Shown here: in pieces, positions 45,034 to 53,291 of the stretch
Layout: each line of letters opens with the position of its first letter
Position numbering within the stretch: the first letter of the stretch is position 1
Assembly: GCF_019891395.1 (NCBI RefSeq)
Contig: NZ_CP078143.1
Location: 2,803,001-2,867,000 of the forward strand
Length of the DNA stretch: 64,000 nucleotides
Reading direction: 5' to 3'
From: Nitratireductor kimnyeongensis
Lineage (GTDB): Bacteria; Pseudomonadota; Alphaproteobacteria; Rhizobiales; Rhizobiaceae
Translations under genes and position numbers: made by a program
Notes under the pieces: generated by a model
Told to the model about the DNA's origin: nothing
The model's database searches: none
What the model saw: only the letters and a program-made list of their open reading frames with translations

Positions 45034-45633
45034 ATGGTTCAGAAGCTGGCCACTCTTGCTGAAACGCCTTCTCAGACCGCTGGACCATACGTCCACATCG
45101 GCCTGATGCCCACTTATGCAGGCAATGCCGGCTCCTTCCCGCAGGAGATAGGCGTATCGCCCGTCAAAGATGACGTGAAGGGGCAGATGATAGAAATTGT
45201 CGGTTCCGTCTTCGACGGCACGGGGTGGGTGTTGCGCGACGCGCTGATCGAAAGCTGGCAGTGCGACGGAGAAGGCAAGTTTCCGGGGCAGGATGGTGCC
45301 GACCCGAATGTCTCGGGTCATTGCCGCTTCGCCGTCGACGAGGCAACTGGTGAATTCAGGCTTAAAACGGTCAAACCGGGAAGCTATGTGGGACGTGGAG
45401 GTGTGAGAAGCGCGCCTCACATTTCACTGTGGATTGTCGCGCGTGGTATCAATACAGGGCTCAACACACGGATCTACTTCGAGGATGAGGACAATTCTGG
45501 CGATCCGTTGCTGGGCCGCATCGAGCAGCGCCCGCGGGCGGAGACGCTGATCGCAAAGAAAGTCGCAGACGGGAAATACCGTTTCGACATCCGCCTTCAG
45601 GGCGATCGCGAGACGGTGTTTCTCGACCTCTGA
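45034..45633 (+). CDS. pcaG: Protocatechuate 3,4-dioxygenase alpha subunit
   Basis: This 199-residue alpha subunit begins with the typical TPSQTAGPYVHIGL segment and has a beta-sandwich core containing DALIESWQCDGEGKF. It lacks the iron ligands, as expected, and completes the heteromer with PcaH. I prefer the ATG at 45034 because GGAGGG lies nine bases upstream; a GTG at 45028 would overlap the pcaH stop but is too close to that site. Confidence 0.95.
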   Translation: MVQKLATLAETPSQTAGPYVHIGLMPTYAGNAGSFPQEIGVSPVKDDVKGQMIEIVGSVFDGTGWVLRDALIESWQCDGEGKFPGQDGADPNVSGHCRFAVDEATGEFRLKTVKPGSYVGRGGVRSAPHISLWIVARGINTGLNTRIYFEDEDNSGDPLLGRIEQRPRAETLIAKKVADGKYRFDIRLQGDRETVFLDL

Positions 45634-45684
45634 CAGATGCAGGCCGATCCAGGCGACGCGAACAATGTCGAAAGGCTTTTCGGG

Positions 45685-46773
45685 ATGAACGTCTCTGTTT
45701 TTGATCATCCATGGCTGGCAGGCTTGTTCGGCGACCCGGAGATGGCCGTGATCCTGAGCGCGGATCGGCAGATGAGCCACATGCTGGCCTTCGAAGCTGC
45801 CTGGTCGCGAGCGTGTGGTCGCGCAGGCCTTTTTAATGCCGAAGAGGCTGAGGCCGCGGCGCTCGCAATCGAGAACGCACGAATCGACCTAACCGACATT
45901 GCTGCCGGCATGGCACGGGACGGAGTCCCAGTGCCGCGCCTGGTTCAGCAGTTGAAGGCCATTGCGGCTTCCGATGCGGTTCATCGTCATGCCACGTCTC
46001 AGGACGTCGTGGACACTGCGCTGGCTCTCACCCTGAAAGAAGCCTCCGATCTTCTGGAAGCGCGCATCAAGGCTTTCGCGGCAGCCCTCGATGAACTCAT
46101 CAGTCGTTTTGGGGATGCGCCGCTTATGGGGCGCACGCGAATGCAGGCTGCCACCGTGATTACGGCTGGCGATCGGATCAAAACCTGGCGTCTTCCGTTG
46201 GATGACCATTTGAAGCGGCTGTCCGCACTACGCGCGGATGTCGAACGGGTTCAGATCGGTGGCGCTTCCGGTGATCGCAGGGCATTGGGCGTTCAGGCCG
46301 GAACTGTCGTCGAAGATGTTGCGCAAGTCCTTGGTCTCGCACCCACAGGCAAGGCCTGGCACACCCTGCGCCACGGCATCGCCGACTACGCATCGTTCCT
46401 TTCCCTCGTCACGGGGACTCTTGGCAAATTCGGTCAGGATACGGTGCTGATGGCGCAGCAGGGGATCGACGAGATCGCGCTTTCGGGTGGCGGCGGATCA
46501 TCGGCGATGCCTCACAAGCAAAACCCGGTTCAGGGTGAACTTCTTGTCACGCTTGCCCGCTTCAACGCCACGCAGGTTTCGGCCATGCACCATGCGATGA
46601 TCCATGAGCAGGAACGTTCTGGGGCGGCGTGGAGCCTTGAATGGATGGTGCTTCCGCAAATGTTGATGGCGACCGCACGAGCGCTTTCAGCGGCCAGGAA
46701 CATGTCTCTGGCGATAATACGGATTGGCGAACCGTCCGGGGAAGGAAAGACCACCAATCGCGATCATCGATAA
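45685..46773 (+). CDS. pcaB: 3-carboxy-cis,cis-muconate cycloisomerase
   Basis: This 362-residue member of the fumarase/aspartase superfamily carries the signature GGGGSSAMPHKQNPV, with the catalytic Ser in the flexible loop, and an N-terminal HPWLAGLFGDPEM. It lactonises 3-carboxymuconate to 4-carboxymuconolactone, the PcaC substrate. The frame opens at 45637, but the ATG at 45685 with GAAAGG upstream gives the family N terminus. It closes the pca block; pcaD, pcaIJ and pcaF are not in the window. PcaB proteins range from about 350 to 450 residues, so this is a short form. Confidence 0.92.
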   Translation: MNVSVFDHPWLAGLFGDPEMAVILSADRQMSHMLAFEAAWSRACGRAGLFNAEEAEAAALAIENARIDLTDIAAGMARDGVPVPRLVQQLKAIAASDAVHRHATSQDVVDTALALTLKEASDLLEARIKAFAAALDELISRFGDAPLMGRTRMQAATVITAGDRIKTWRLPLDDHLKRLSALRADVERVQIGGASGDRRALGVQAGTVVEDVAQVLGLAPTGKAWHTLRHGIADYASFLSLVTGTLGKFGQDTVLMAQQGIDEIALSGGGGSSAMPHKQNPVQGELLVTLARFNATQVSAMHHAMIHEQERSGAAWSLEWMVLPQMLMATARALSAARNMSLAIIRIGEPSGEGKTTNRDHR

Positions 46774-46787
46774 ACCGGGCCCCGTCA

Positions 46788-46811
46788 GAGGCAGCGCCGA
46801 AACGCTGCCTC
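46788..46811. terminator. Hairpin between convergent pcaB and amidase genes
   Basis: GAGGCAGCG-CCGAAA-CGCTGCCTC is a perfect 9-bp stem with no clear T run, midway in the 58-base gap between convergent genes. Confidence 0.55.
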
Positions 46812-46831
46812 ACTGTGGTCGCACAGCCCAT

Positions 46832-48217
46832 TCAGGTGCGCAGGGGAGTCGGTGCAGGCATCGGCATCGGCCGCTGCCCCGTGCTGCCTTCAACCAACTG
46901 CCCCAGCTTCAGCAGCACCGCCTCAGAATGGGCGGGGCCGATGAACTGCACGCCGAAAGGCAGGCCGGATGAATGCTGGCCGGCCGGGACCGACAGCGCC
47001 GGTACACCCGTCAGATTGGCGGCAGCGTTCAATCTCACGTAAGCCTCCACCACTGGCTCTTCGCTGCCGTCCTGCCAGATGAATGTGCTCTGATCGCGTC
47101 TTGCCGCCACGACTGGCACCGTGGGTACGACCAGCGCGTCGACATTTTGGAACATGTCCACCCATGCGCGCTCCAGCCGCGCTTGCGCCTGCTTCGCCAT
47201 CAGATAGTCCTGGGCCGGCAAAAGACTTCCTGTTTCGAGGAGAAGCCGCACGTCTTCTCCGAAACGGTCTGCCCGTGATCGAATGTTTTCACGATGAACG
47301 AAAGCCGCTTCCGCGAGCATGATGCCCCATTGGCTGGGCATGATGGTGTCGGTCAGTGGGACCGAGACTTCCACGAGCTCGGCGCCCGCGTTCGCGAGGG
47401 ACGTGCGCAGCTGTCCCAAAGCATTCTCGATTTCCGGGTCGAGGCGCTCATGGAAGTGATTGACCGGCACGCCAAGCTTTACTCCGGTAATATCATGATC
47501 TGCCAGTGCGGTTGCGGCTGGCTTGTGCCGTCCAGTTGCGGAGATGGCATTCAGAAGAAGCGCCGCATCCTTTACCGTGCGGGTGATCGGCCCGACATGA
47601 TCGAGCGATGGCGCAAGGGGGATGACGCCCTCAAGTGAAACCGTTCCGCGCGTCGGCTTCAACCCCACGACGCCGCATAGTGCAGCAGGCACGCGGATTG
47701 ATCCACCGGTGTCCGTGCCCAGTGCAGCGAGTGCGCCACCATAAGACACTGCCGCGGCAGAACCACCGCTCGAGCCGCCCGGCGTGTGTTCGGTATGCCA
47801 GGGATTGGCGGTTTGCGGCGTGGTGAGTCCGAAAGCGAATTCGTGCGTGTGCGTCTTGCCGGCGAAAATCGCCCCCGATTCTCTGATCTGTTTCACGACT
47901 GGAGCGTCGGTTTGTGCCACATGCCCCTCCTGAACTCTGGAACTGGCACTGGTTGGCAGCCCGGCAACATCGATGAGATCCTTCAAGGCGATCGGAATAC
48001 CGTGCAGCGGTGGGAGGGCAGCACCGGTCATGATCTGCTCTTCGGCGAGCCGGGCTCTCTCCATCGCCTGCTCGGCAAGCAGTAGAGAATAGGCGCCGAT
48101 ATTGTCGTCGAGCTCCCGAATTCGCTGGAGGACGGACCCGACGAGTTCCACCGGCGACAATTCTTTCTGTTCGATGAGTGTGGCCGCTTCGGTGATCGAC
48201 AGTTCAAACGGTTCCAT
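46832..48217 (-). CDS. Amidase-signature family hydrolase
   Basis: This 461-residue enzyme has the Ser-cisSer-Lys triad: Lys79 (IPIALKDL), Ser149 in GGSSGGS and nucleophile Ser173 in TDTGGSIR. The frame opens upstream, but the ATG at 48217 has GGAGAG nine bases before it. It overlaps by 14 bases a small AtzG-like gene, the arrangement known for AtzE-type amidases, where AtzG is needed for folding and activity. The amide substrate is unknown; a small amide or ureide is possible. It is the last gene of an MFS/AtzG-like/amidase operon. Confidence 0.88.
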   Translation of the reverse strand: MEPFELSITEAATLIEQKELSPVELVGSVLQRIRELDDNIGAYSLLLAEQAMERARLAEEQIMTGAALPPLHGIPIALKDLIDVAGLPTSASSRVQEGHVAQTDAPVVKQIRESGAIFAGKTHTHEFAFGLTTPQTANPWHTEHTPGGSSGGSAAAVSYGGALAALGTDTGGSIRVPAALCGVVGLKPTRGTVSLEGVIPLAPSLDHVGPITRTVKDAALLLNAISATGRHKPAATALADHDITGVKLGVPVNHFHERLDPEIENALGQLRTSLANAGAELVEVSVPLTDTIMPSQWGIMLAEAAFVHRENIRSRADRFGEDVRLLLETGSLLPAQDYLMAKQAQARLERAWVDMFQNVDALVVPTVPVVAARRDQSTFIWQDGSEEPVVEAYVRLNAAANLTGVPALSVPAGQHSSGLPFGVQFIGPAHSEAVLLKLGQLVEGSTGQRPMPMPAPTPLRT

Positions 48218-48398
48218 GAAAGTTACTCTCCGTGATGGCGGCCTCGTCGCCCTGCTGGGCGGACTGAAGAGTGGCGATGAAGCTGCGCACATGTGTCAAC
48301 GTTGCAGCCACTGCGTCGCGCCGCTCCTGGGGCAAGGGCAGTTTGTGACGGTCGGCCAAATCGGCAATCATTTCGGCAGTGTAGGCAGGGATGGTCAT
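48204..48398 (-). CDS. AtzG-like small partner of the amidase
   Basis: This 64-residue protein (MIADLADRHKLPLPQERRDAVAATLTHV...) resembles the DUF4089/AtzG family, small helical subunits that bind AtzE-type amidases. It overlaps the MFS gene by four bases and the amidase gene by 14, so it is translated in a coupled chain. The match rests on size, pattern and position. Confidence 0.72.
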   Translation of the reverse strand: MTIPAYTAEMIADLADRHKLPLPQERRDAVAATLTHVRSFIATLQSAQQGDEAAITESNFHGTV

Positions 48399-49606
48399 GG
48401 CTTCTTGTCCATCGAGGTCGGAACTGTTGCGAAAAAGTTCAGGATCAGGGACAGCGTGGAGAGCGCAATGATGACCGCGCCGAAGATCGTTGCAGTCGGA
48501 ACCAGACCGATGCGCTGTGCCGCAAAACCCGCAATAAGGGCCGGGAGAGCATTCGAGAGATAGCTTTCGGTGTAGAATGCCGAGAGCAGTCCAGCGCGTT
48601 GCTGGGCTGTGGCAAGAGCAGCGAGGCTGCGCATGGCACCCAGAAAACCCGCTCCGAAGCCTAGCCCCGAAATGGCGGCTCCGGTCATGAGAGCCACCGT
48701 GCTGGACCGACTGAACCCGCCAAGAATGACAGCGGGACCGACGATCATGGCGACGCTTCCAAAAAGCAGCGCGGATCGCACGGGTAGGTTACGGAAGGTC
48801 AATACCGCTGCGGCTCCGGCAAGCGTCAACGCACCCACCGCTCCGCCTCCCAGAACCTGCGTCTGGCCCGGCGCGATCTCTCCAATCAGGGAAGGCATCA
48901 GGGAGAGGAAGAACCCGCCAAGCGCCCAGACCGCAATATTGATCGGCGCGACCCGTGCAAAGGTCAGGCGGGCCTGTCGGGGGATTTCGATCCGCAGGCG
49001 AGGGCGCCAGGGCTCGGTTGCAAGCCCGGTTGCGGTCTCCGCGCAGCGCAGGGTACGCAAAACCTGAACAACAAAAATCGCTACCAAAACAAGGTAGACG
49101 AAATGCAGTGGTGCGGGTGCGAGTTGTGCGAGCATGCCTGAGCCCAGTGCCCCAACCCCCATTCCGATCATCGGGGCGATGCTGTTGATGGTTGCCCCCG
49201 CTTTCTGATCGATATCCAGCAATGCTGCGGCAAGGGCTGTGGTTGCGAGGCCGGTGGCAAAGCCCTGGATGGTGCGCGCGGCAACCAACCAGGCGCTGTC
49301 CCGAGCCAGAAGAAACAGAGCCATGGCAACGAGTTGTATTGCCAGCGCAGCGACGATGACCGGGCGCCTGCCGAAACGGTTCGACATCGTCCCGAAGAAC
49401 AGCAGGCCGAAAAGCAGGGCCAGCGCATAGACGGCAAAAATCAGCGTAATGGTGAAGGCGGAAAAGCCCCATTGTGCCTGATACAGCGGATATAGCGGCG
49501 CCGGGACGCTCGACGCTGCAAGAAACCCGATGAGAGACAAAGCGTGCAGGCTCAGGCCAGTTTGCGTTGTGGGGCAGGTGGACACCCCTATCGTTCGCGC
49601 GGTCAT
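48395..49606 (-). CDS. Major facilitator superfamily transporter
   Basis: This 403-residue protein has about twelve hydrophobic helices. The MFS motif A-like loop GTMSNRFGRRPVIV follows helix 2. The first gene of the amidase operon, it faces a TetR gene, which suggests either efflux of a toxic compound or import of the amide that the amidase hydrolyses. The pairing with a catabolic hydrolase favours import; the TetR pairing is more usual for efflux. The direction cannot be decided from sequence. Confidence 0.85.
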   Translation of the reverse strand: MTARTIGVSTCPTTQTGLSLHALSLIGFLAASSVPAPLYPLYQAQWGFSAFTITLIFAVYALALLFGLLFFGTMSNRFGRRPVIVAALAIQLVAMALFLLARDSAWLVAARTIQGFATGLATTALAAALLDIDQKAGATINSIAPMIGMGVGALGSGMLAQLAPAPLHFVYLVLVAIFVVQVLRTLRCAETATGLATEPWRPRLRIEIPRQARLTFARVAPINIAVWALGGFFLSLMPSLIGEIAPGQTQVLGGGAVGALTLAGAAAVLTFRNLPVRSALLFGSVAMIVGPAVILGGFSRSSTVALMTGAAISGLGFGAGFLGAMRSLAALATAQQRAGLLSAFYTESYLSNALPALIAGFAAQRIGLVPTATIFGAVIIALSTLSLILNFFATVPTSMDKKP

Positions 49607-49637
49607 GGTTTGATCCTTTGCTAAAAGCGAATTTTTT

Positions 49638-49681
49638 GCGTTATAATGCGAAAAGCCTCTTAATGCAAATATTTTGCGTTA
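49638..49681. promoter_or_regulatory. Two palindromes in the MFS/TetR divergent gap (candidate TetR operators)
   Basis: The first is GCGTTATAATGC at 49638-49649 (one mismatched pair). The second is a 21-base near-palindrome at 49661-49681 with arms TAATGCAAAT and TTTTGCGTTA. Both contain the TTGCGTTA or TAATGC element. They lie 32 bases from the MFS start and 58 from the TetR start, fitting a repressor that controls both genes. Confidence 0.65.
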
Positions 49682-49738
49682 GTGGTGTTTTTTCGTGTTG
49701 CTTTGACGGGCGTGCTGGGGAGCCAGGTGATTGAAAAA

Positions 49739-50323
49739 ATGAAAAATTCAGATCGTGCGACCGAAGTGGTTCCAAGGCCCGGAGGGCGCTCTGCCCGGGT
49801 CCAGGCGGCTGTCTTCAAGGCTGTGGAAGAGCTGAAACAAGAGGGCGATCCGTCTGGACTGACCGTTCCTGCCATCGCATCACGGGCTGGGGTAACGCCG
49901 TCGACGATTTACCGTCGCTGGGGCACTCTCAACGAACTTCTCTCCGAGGTGGCTGCCAGGAACCTGCGGCCCGACGCCCCGCCGGAGAAAACAGGCAATT
50001 GGCGGAACGATCTGGCGATCTGGTTGCAGCAATTTGTCGAGGAAATGTCTTCCGAACCGGGGCGGGAAATGCTGCGTGAGGTTCTTGGCGGCGAGCGTTC
50101 CGACAATGCCGGACAATGCTCCGCTTACACGCGCCAGCAACTGGAAACGATTCTCGACCGAGTGGCAGAGGGAGAAGACCTGCCGACCGATGTTGATAAA
50201 CTTCTCGATCGGGTTATCGCTCCGATCATGTATCGTATCCTTTTCACGGCTGAGCCGCCGGACCGGGAATGGGCGCAGACCCTGCTCGACAAGACTTTGG
50301 AGAGCGGTCAATCCCGCTGTTGA
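49739..50323 (+). CDS. TetR-family repressor
   Basis: This 194-residue protein has an N-terminal TetR helix-turn-helix (LTVPAIASRAGVTPSTIYRRWGT, about residues 42-64) and a variable ligand domain of the TetR C-terminal type. The ATG at 49739 follows AGGTGA; the open frame before it overlaps the operator region. It is divergent from the MFS/AtzG-like/amidase operon and presumably represses it and itself through the two palindromes. The effector is unknown, likely the transported amide. Confidence 0.87.
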   Translation: MKNSDRATEVVPRPGGRSARVQAAVFKAVEELKQEGDPSGLTVPAIASRAGVTPSTIYRRWGTLNELLSEVAARNLRPDAPPEKTGNWRNDLAIWLQQFVEEMSSEPGREMLREVLGGERSDNAGQCSAYTRQQLETILDRVAEGEDLPTDVDKLLDRVIAPIMYRILFTAEPPDREWAQTLLDKTLESGQSRC

Positions 50324-50495
50324 AGCGCCTTAATCAGATGCATGGTCGCTGTCGGCGCTTGCCATAAAGCGACCTGAATTCCAGCGTGCATGGCTTAGGA
50401 AACACTGTCAGCGCCTGCGCGCCTGCCTGTCTGCGTGCCGCAGCGTGCTTCCCTCCTGTGCGAGATGGGTACGCGGCGCGTTGACTCCGATGAAA

Positions 50496-50508
50496 CTGTA
50501 AAGTACAG
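50496..50508. promoter_or_regulatory. Candidate operator before the GntR-ADP-ribosylglycohydrolase operon
   Basis: CTGTA-AAG-TACAG is a perfect palindrome followed closely by TATACAGG. It overlaps the region after TTGACT (50481-50486), where a promoter for the GntR gene at 50538 would lie. The TGTA/TACA arms suit HutC-type GntR proteins, so autoregulation is likely. Confidence 0.55.
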
Positions 50509-50537
50509 GATTATACAGGTTCATAGGACAGGTTTAT

Positions 50538-51263
50538 ATGTCTCGACGCGCGAATTCGCTATCACCGGGGATGGCAAAGCCTGAGCGGATTGCCACGGTT
50601 CTGGAACGGGAGATCCGCTCTGGCGCGCTCGGGTTTGGCGAGCGGCTGCAAAGTGAGAACGAGTTGGTGCAGCGCTTCTCCGTCAGTCGCAATACGGTGC
50701 GACGCGGACTGGAGGAACTCTCGTCAAGGGGGCTCATCACGACGAAGGTTGGGATCGGCTCATTCGTCACGTTTGACGGAAAGATGGTCGATGACGCGAT
50801 TGGCTGGTCGAAAGCGCTGGCTGATGCCGGGGCCAATGTCCAGACCCGTACACTACGCCTTGAAGTTATCGAGGATCCGGAACTGGCCGAGATGCTCGGC
50901 ATCGAAAAGCCGGCCTTCATCGCTGTCGATCGTGCACGCAGCAATGTGGGCACCGGTTACGCAATCTCCATCGAACGCTCGCGTCTGCCCCTGTCGGCTG
51001 AACTCGAAGAGGTTCCGCTCAAAGGGCTGCGACAAGGCTCCCTGCACCAGACACTGCGAGGAGCAGGGCTGATCCCGGATCATGGGGAAGAGTGGGCCGA
51101 CATAGAAATGTTGTCGCCCGAGGATGCGGCGATTCTGGGTTGCGAGAGCGGAACGCCGTTTCTCCGCACGCGCCGGCTGACACGCAGGCCGAACGGATAT
51201 CCCATCGAGTACGTCACCAGCTTGCTCAACCCCAAGCACTTTGCACTGCACCTGGAGTTTTGA
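50538..51263 (+). CDS. GntR/HutC-family regulator of the ADP-ribosylglycohydrolase operon
   Basis: This 241-residue protein has a GntR winged helix at residues about 14-75 (VSRNTVRRGLEELSSRGLITTKVGIGSFV) and a UTRA ligand domain. It is the first gene of a run of seven with gaps or overlaps mostly under 30 bases (the 53292/54426 gap is 78). It probably represses the operon in the absence of a sugar or nucleoside effector, acting at the palindrome in its own promoter region. Confidence 0.85.
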   Translation: MSRRANSLSPGMAKPERIATVLEREIRSGALGFGERLQSENELVQRFSVSRNTVRRGLEELSSRGLITTKVGIGSFVTFDGKMVDDAIGWSKALADAGANVQTRTLRLEVIEDPELAEMLGIEKPAFIAVDRARSNVGTGYAISIERSRLPLSAELEEVPLKGLRQGSLHQTLRGAGLIPDHGEEWADIEMLSPEDAAILGCESGTPFLRTRRLTRRPNGYPIEYVTSLLNPKHFALHLEF

Positions 51264-51266
51264 GGA

Positions 51267-52298
51267 ATGTCGGACAGGTCAGTTGCTGAAGATCGGGCAA
51301 AGGCTGCGTTGATCGGCGGTGCATTGGGTGACGCGCTGGGCATGCCCACCCAATTGTTTTCGCCGGACCAGATACGCGAAACCTACGGGTTCGTGGAAAA
51401 TTTCGTTGTGCCCGTTCCCGATCACCCGGTGTCGAAAGGACTTCCAGCCGGAGCAATAACCGACGACACGGAGCAGGCGCTTCTGTTGGCGCAAATCCTC
51501 CTTGAATCAGACGGCGCGTTTGACCACCACCGGTGGGTAAATGCGCTTGTCGAGTGGGAGCGAGACGTTAAGGCGCGCGGAAGCTACGATTTGCTCGGGC
51601 CCTCAACCAAGCGAGCCATTGACGCGATCAACAGTGGCACACCGCCTGAAGAGGCGGGGCGCGACGGCGACACCAACGGTGCCGCCATGCGCATCGCCCC
51701 GGTCGGCATCATGATGCCGTCCGACGCACCGGCTGCGTTGGTCGCCAAGGTGGCCGAAACCTGCCGCGCGACGCACAACACATCCATGGCGATTGCATCG
51801 GCAGCGGCAGTGGCAGCTGCCGTCAGCCACGGTGTTTCCGGCGGTGACTGGCGCGATGTGGTCAGACACGCCATAGGGGCCGCGAAACTGGGTGCAGGCC
51901 ATGGGCACTGGGTGGCGGGCCCTGATATTTCAGCGCGCATTTGTTGGGCGACAGACCTCGTGCGAAACGAGCCCGCAGAACGCGCGATTGGGTTGATCTC
52001 GGAGCTCGTGGGCACAGGCGTTGCAAGCCAGCAGTCGGTACCCGCTGCTTTTGCGGTGCTCGAAGTGGCGCAGGGAAATCCGTGGCGTGCTGCGGTCATC
52101 AGCGCCAATCTTGGTGGCGACACCGATACGATCGGGGCGATTGCTGCAGGCATGGCCGGCGCGTGTGCGGGCATGAACAGCCTGCCGCAGAACCGCATCG
52201 CCGAGTTGAACGGCCTCGACATGGGGATTGTAGAAACATTGGCTACGAAACTCGTTGCAGAGCGCTTTCGCCGTTTTGGGGGCGAGGAGGCGGCATGA
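51267..52298 (+). CDS. ADP-ribosylglycohydrolase family protein
   Basis: This 343-residue ARH-fold hydrolase has the di-magnesium site in three segments: GALGDALGMP, ITDDTEQALLLA and the C-terminal NLGGDTDTIGAIAAGMAGA. The family cleaves N- or O-glycosidic bonds of ADP-ribosylated molecules, and some members act on other ribosides. It lies between a GntR regulator and a sugar kinase in a transport operon, so a catabolic role on an imported ribosylated compound is more likely than reversal of protein ADP-ribosylation. That is inference. Confidence 0.88.
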   Translation: MSDRSVAEDRAKAALIGGALGDALGMPTQLFSPDQIRETYGFVENFVVPVPDHPVSKGLPAGAITDDTEQALLLAQILLESDGAFDHHRWVNALVEWERDVKARGSYDLLGPSTKRAIDAINSGTPPEEAGRDGDTNGAAMRIAPVGIMMPSDAPAALVAKVAETCRATHNTSMAIASAAAVAAAVSHGVSGGDWRDVVRHAIGAAKLGAGHGHWVAGPDISARICWATDLVRNEPAERAIGLISELVGTGVASQQSVPAAFAVLEVAQGNPWRAAVISANLGGDTDTIGAIAAGMAGACAGMNSLPQNRIAELNGLDMGIVETLATKLVAERFRRFGGEEAA

Positions 52299-53266
52299 CA
52301 CGTCTCATCCATGCCGGCAGCGCCGTTGTTGATTACGTCTACCGGATCGACGCCTTGCCGAAACCCGGCGGCGAAATGACCGCATCGAGCTACAACCGCA
52401 TCGCCGGTGGCGGCTTCAACGTGATGGTCGCAGCCAGACGGACCGGTCTGCCGGTTGCGTTTGCCGGTCGCCATGGCACAGGGCCAGAAGGGGATTTTCT
52501 GCGTGCGGCGTTTGCGGCAGAAGGGGTGGAAACCTTGACCCCGCCGGCATCCGATCTAGACAGCGGGAATTGTGTGGTGCTCGTCACCGCCGATGCCGAA
52601 CGAACCTTTGTCTCCTGGCCCGGCGCAGAAGCGGCGTTGACGATCGCGGACCTGGCCCCGATAACCTTGCAGGAAGCCGATTGGGTTTTCATATCGGGCT
52701 ACACTCTCACTTATCCAGACAGCCGTCAGGCGTTGGCAGACTGGGTGGAGTCGTTGCCGGCGAGTACCCCGGTCGTTTTCGACCCGACGCCGGTTGTGGC
52801 CGAGATACCTTCTTCCATTCGCACCCGCGTTCTGGCCCGCACTACATGGCTGAGCTGCAATTCCGTGGAAGCGCGTACACTTGCCGGTGCGGCCGATCCT
52901 GCAACCAATGCAGTCCTTCTCATGGCCGAACATTGCCCTCGTGCGAATGGCGTGGTCATCCGCTCCGGGGCATTTGGCGCGCATCTGCTTTTGCGTGATG
53001 GAAGCATTGGCGTTGTGGACGGGTTTTCGGTGCCTGCCGTCGATACGAATGGCGCTGGCGACACGCATATCGGTGCCTTCGTCGCAGCACTGGCGCGGGG
53101 TGAACAACCCTTCGCGGCCGTGCGCTATGCCAACGCGGCGGCGGCAATCTCGGTCGGTCGGCATGGCGGCTGCGCAGCGCCCGGCGACACTGAAATACGG
53201 GCGTTCCTGACCGAGCGGAAGTGCAGTGGACCTGCCGAAGAGATGCGCAGGGAACAAAAAAAATGA
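52295..53266 (+). CDS. PfkB-family sugar or nucleoside kinase
   Basis: This 323-residue kinase has the N-terminal PfkB pattern (GGGFNVMVAARRTG) and the C-terminal ATP and anion-hole signature DTNGAGDTHIGAF with the catalytic Asp. Ribokinase-like enzymes phosphorylate ribose, nucleosides or other sugars. Its ATG overlaps the glycohydrolase stop by four bases, strong coupling that fits a hydrolase releasing a sugar which this kinase traps. The substrate is not determined by sequence. Confidence 0.9.
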   Translation: MTRLIHAGSAVVDYVYRIDALPKPGGEMTASSYNRIAGGGFNVMVAARRTGLPVAFAGRHGTGPEGDFLRAAFAAEGVETLTPPASDLDSGNCVVLVTADAERTFVSWPGAEAALTIADLAPITLQEADWVFISGYTLTYPDSRQALADWVESLPASTPVVFDPTPVVAEIPSSIRTRVLARTTWLSCNSVEARTLAGAADPATNAVLLMAEHCPRANGVVIRSGAFGAHLLLRDGSIGVVDGFSVPAVDTNGAGDTHIGAFVAALARGEQPFAAVRYANAAAAISVGRHGGCAAPGDTEIRAFLTERKCSGPAEEMRREQKK

Positions 53267-53291
53267 TGACACAAAAAGAGAGGAACAACCG

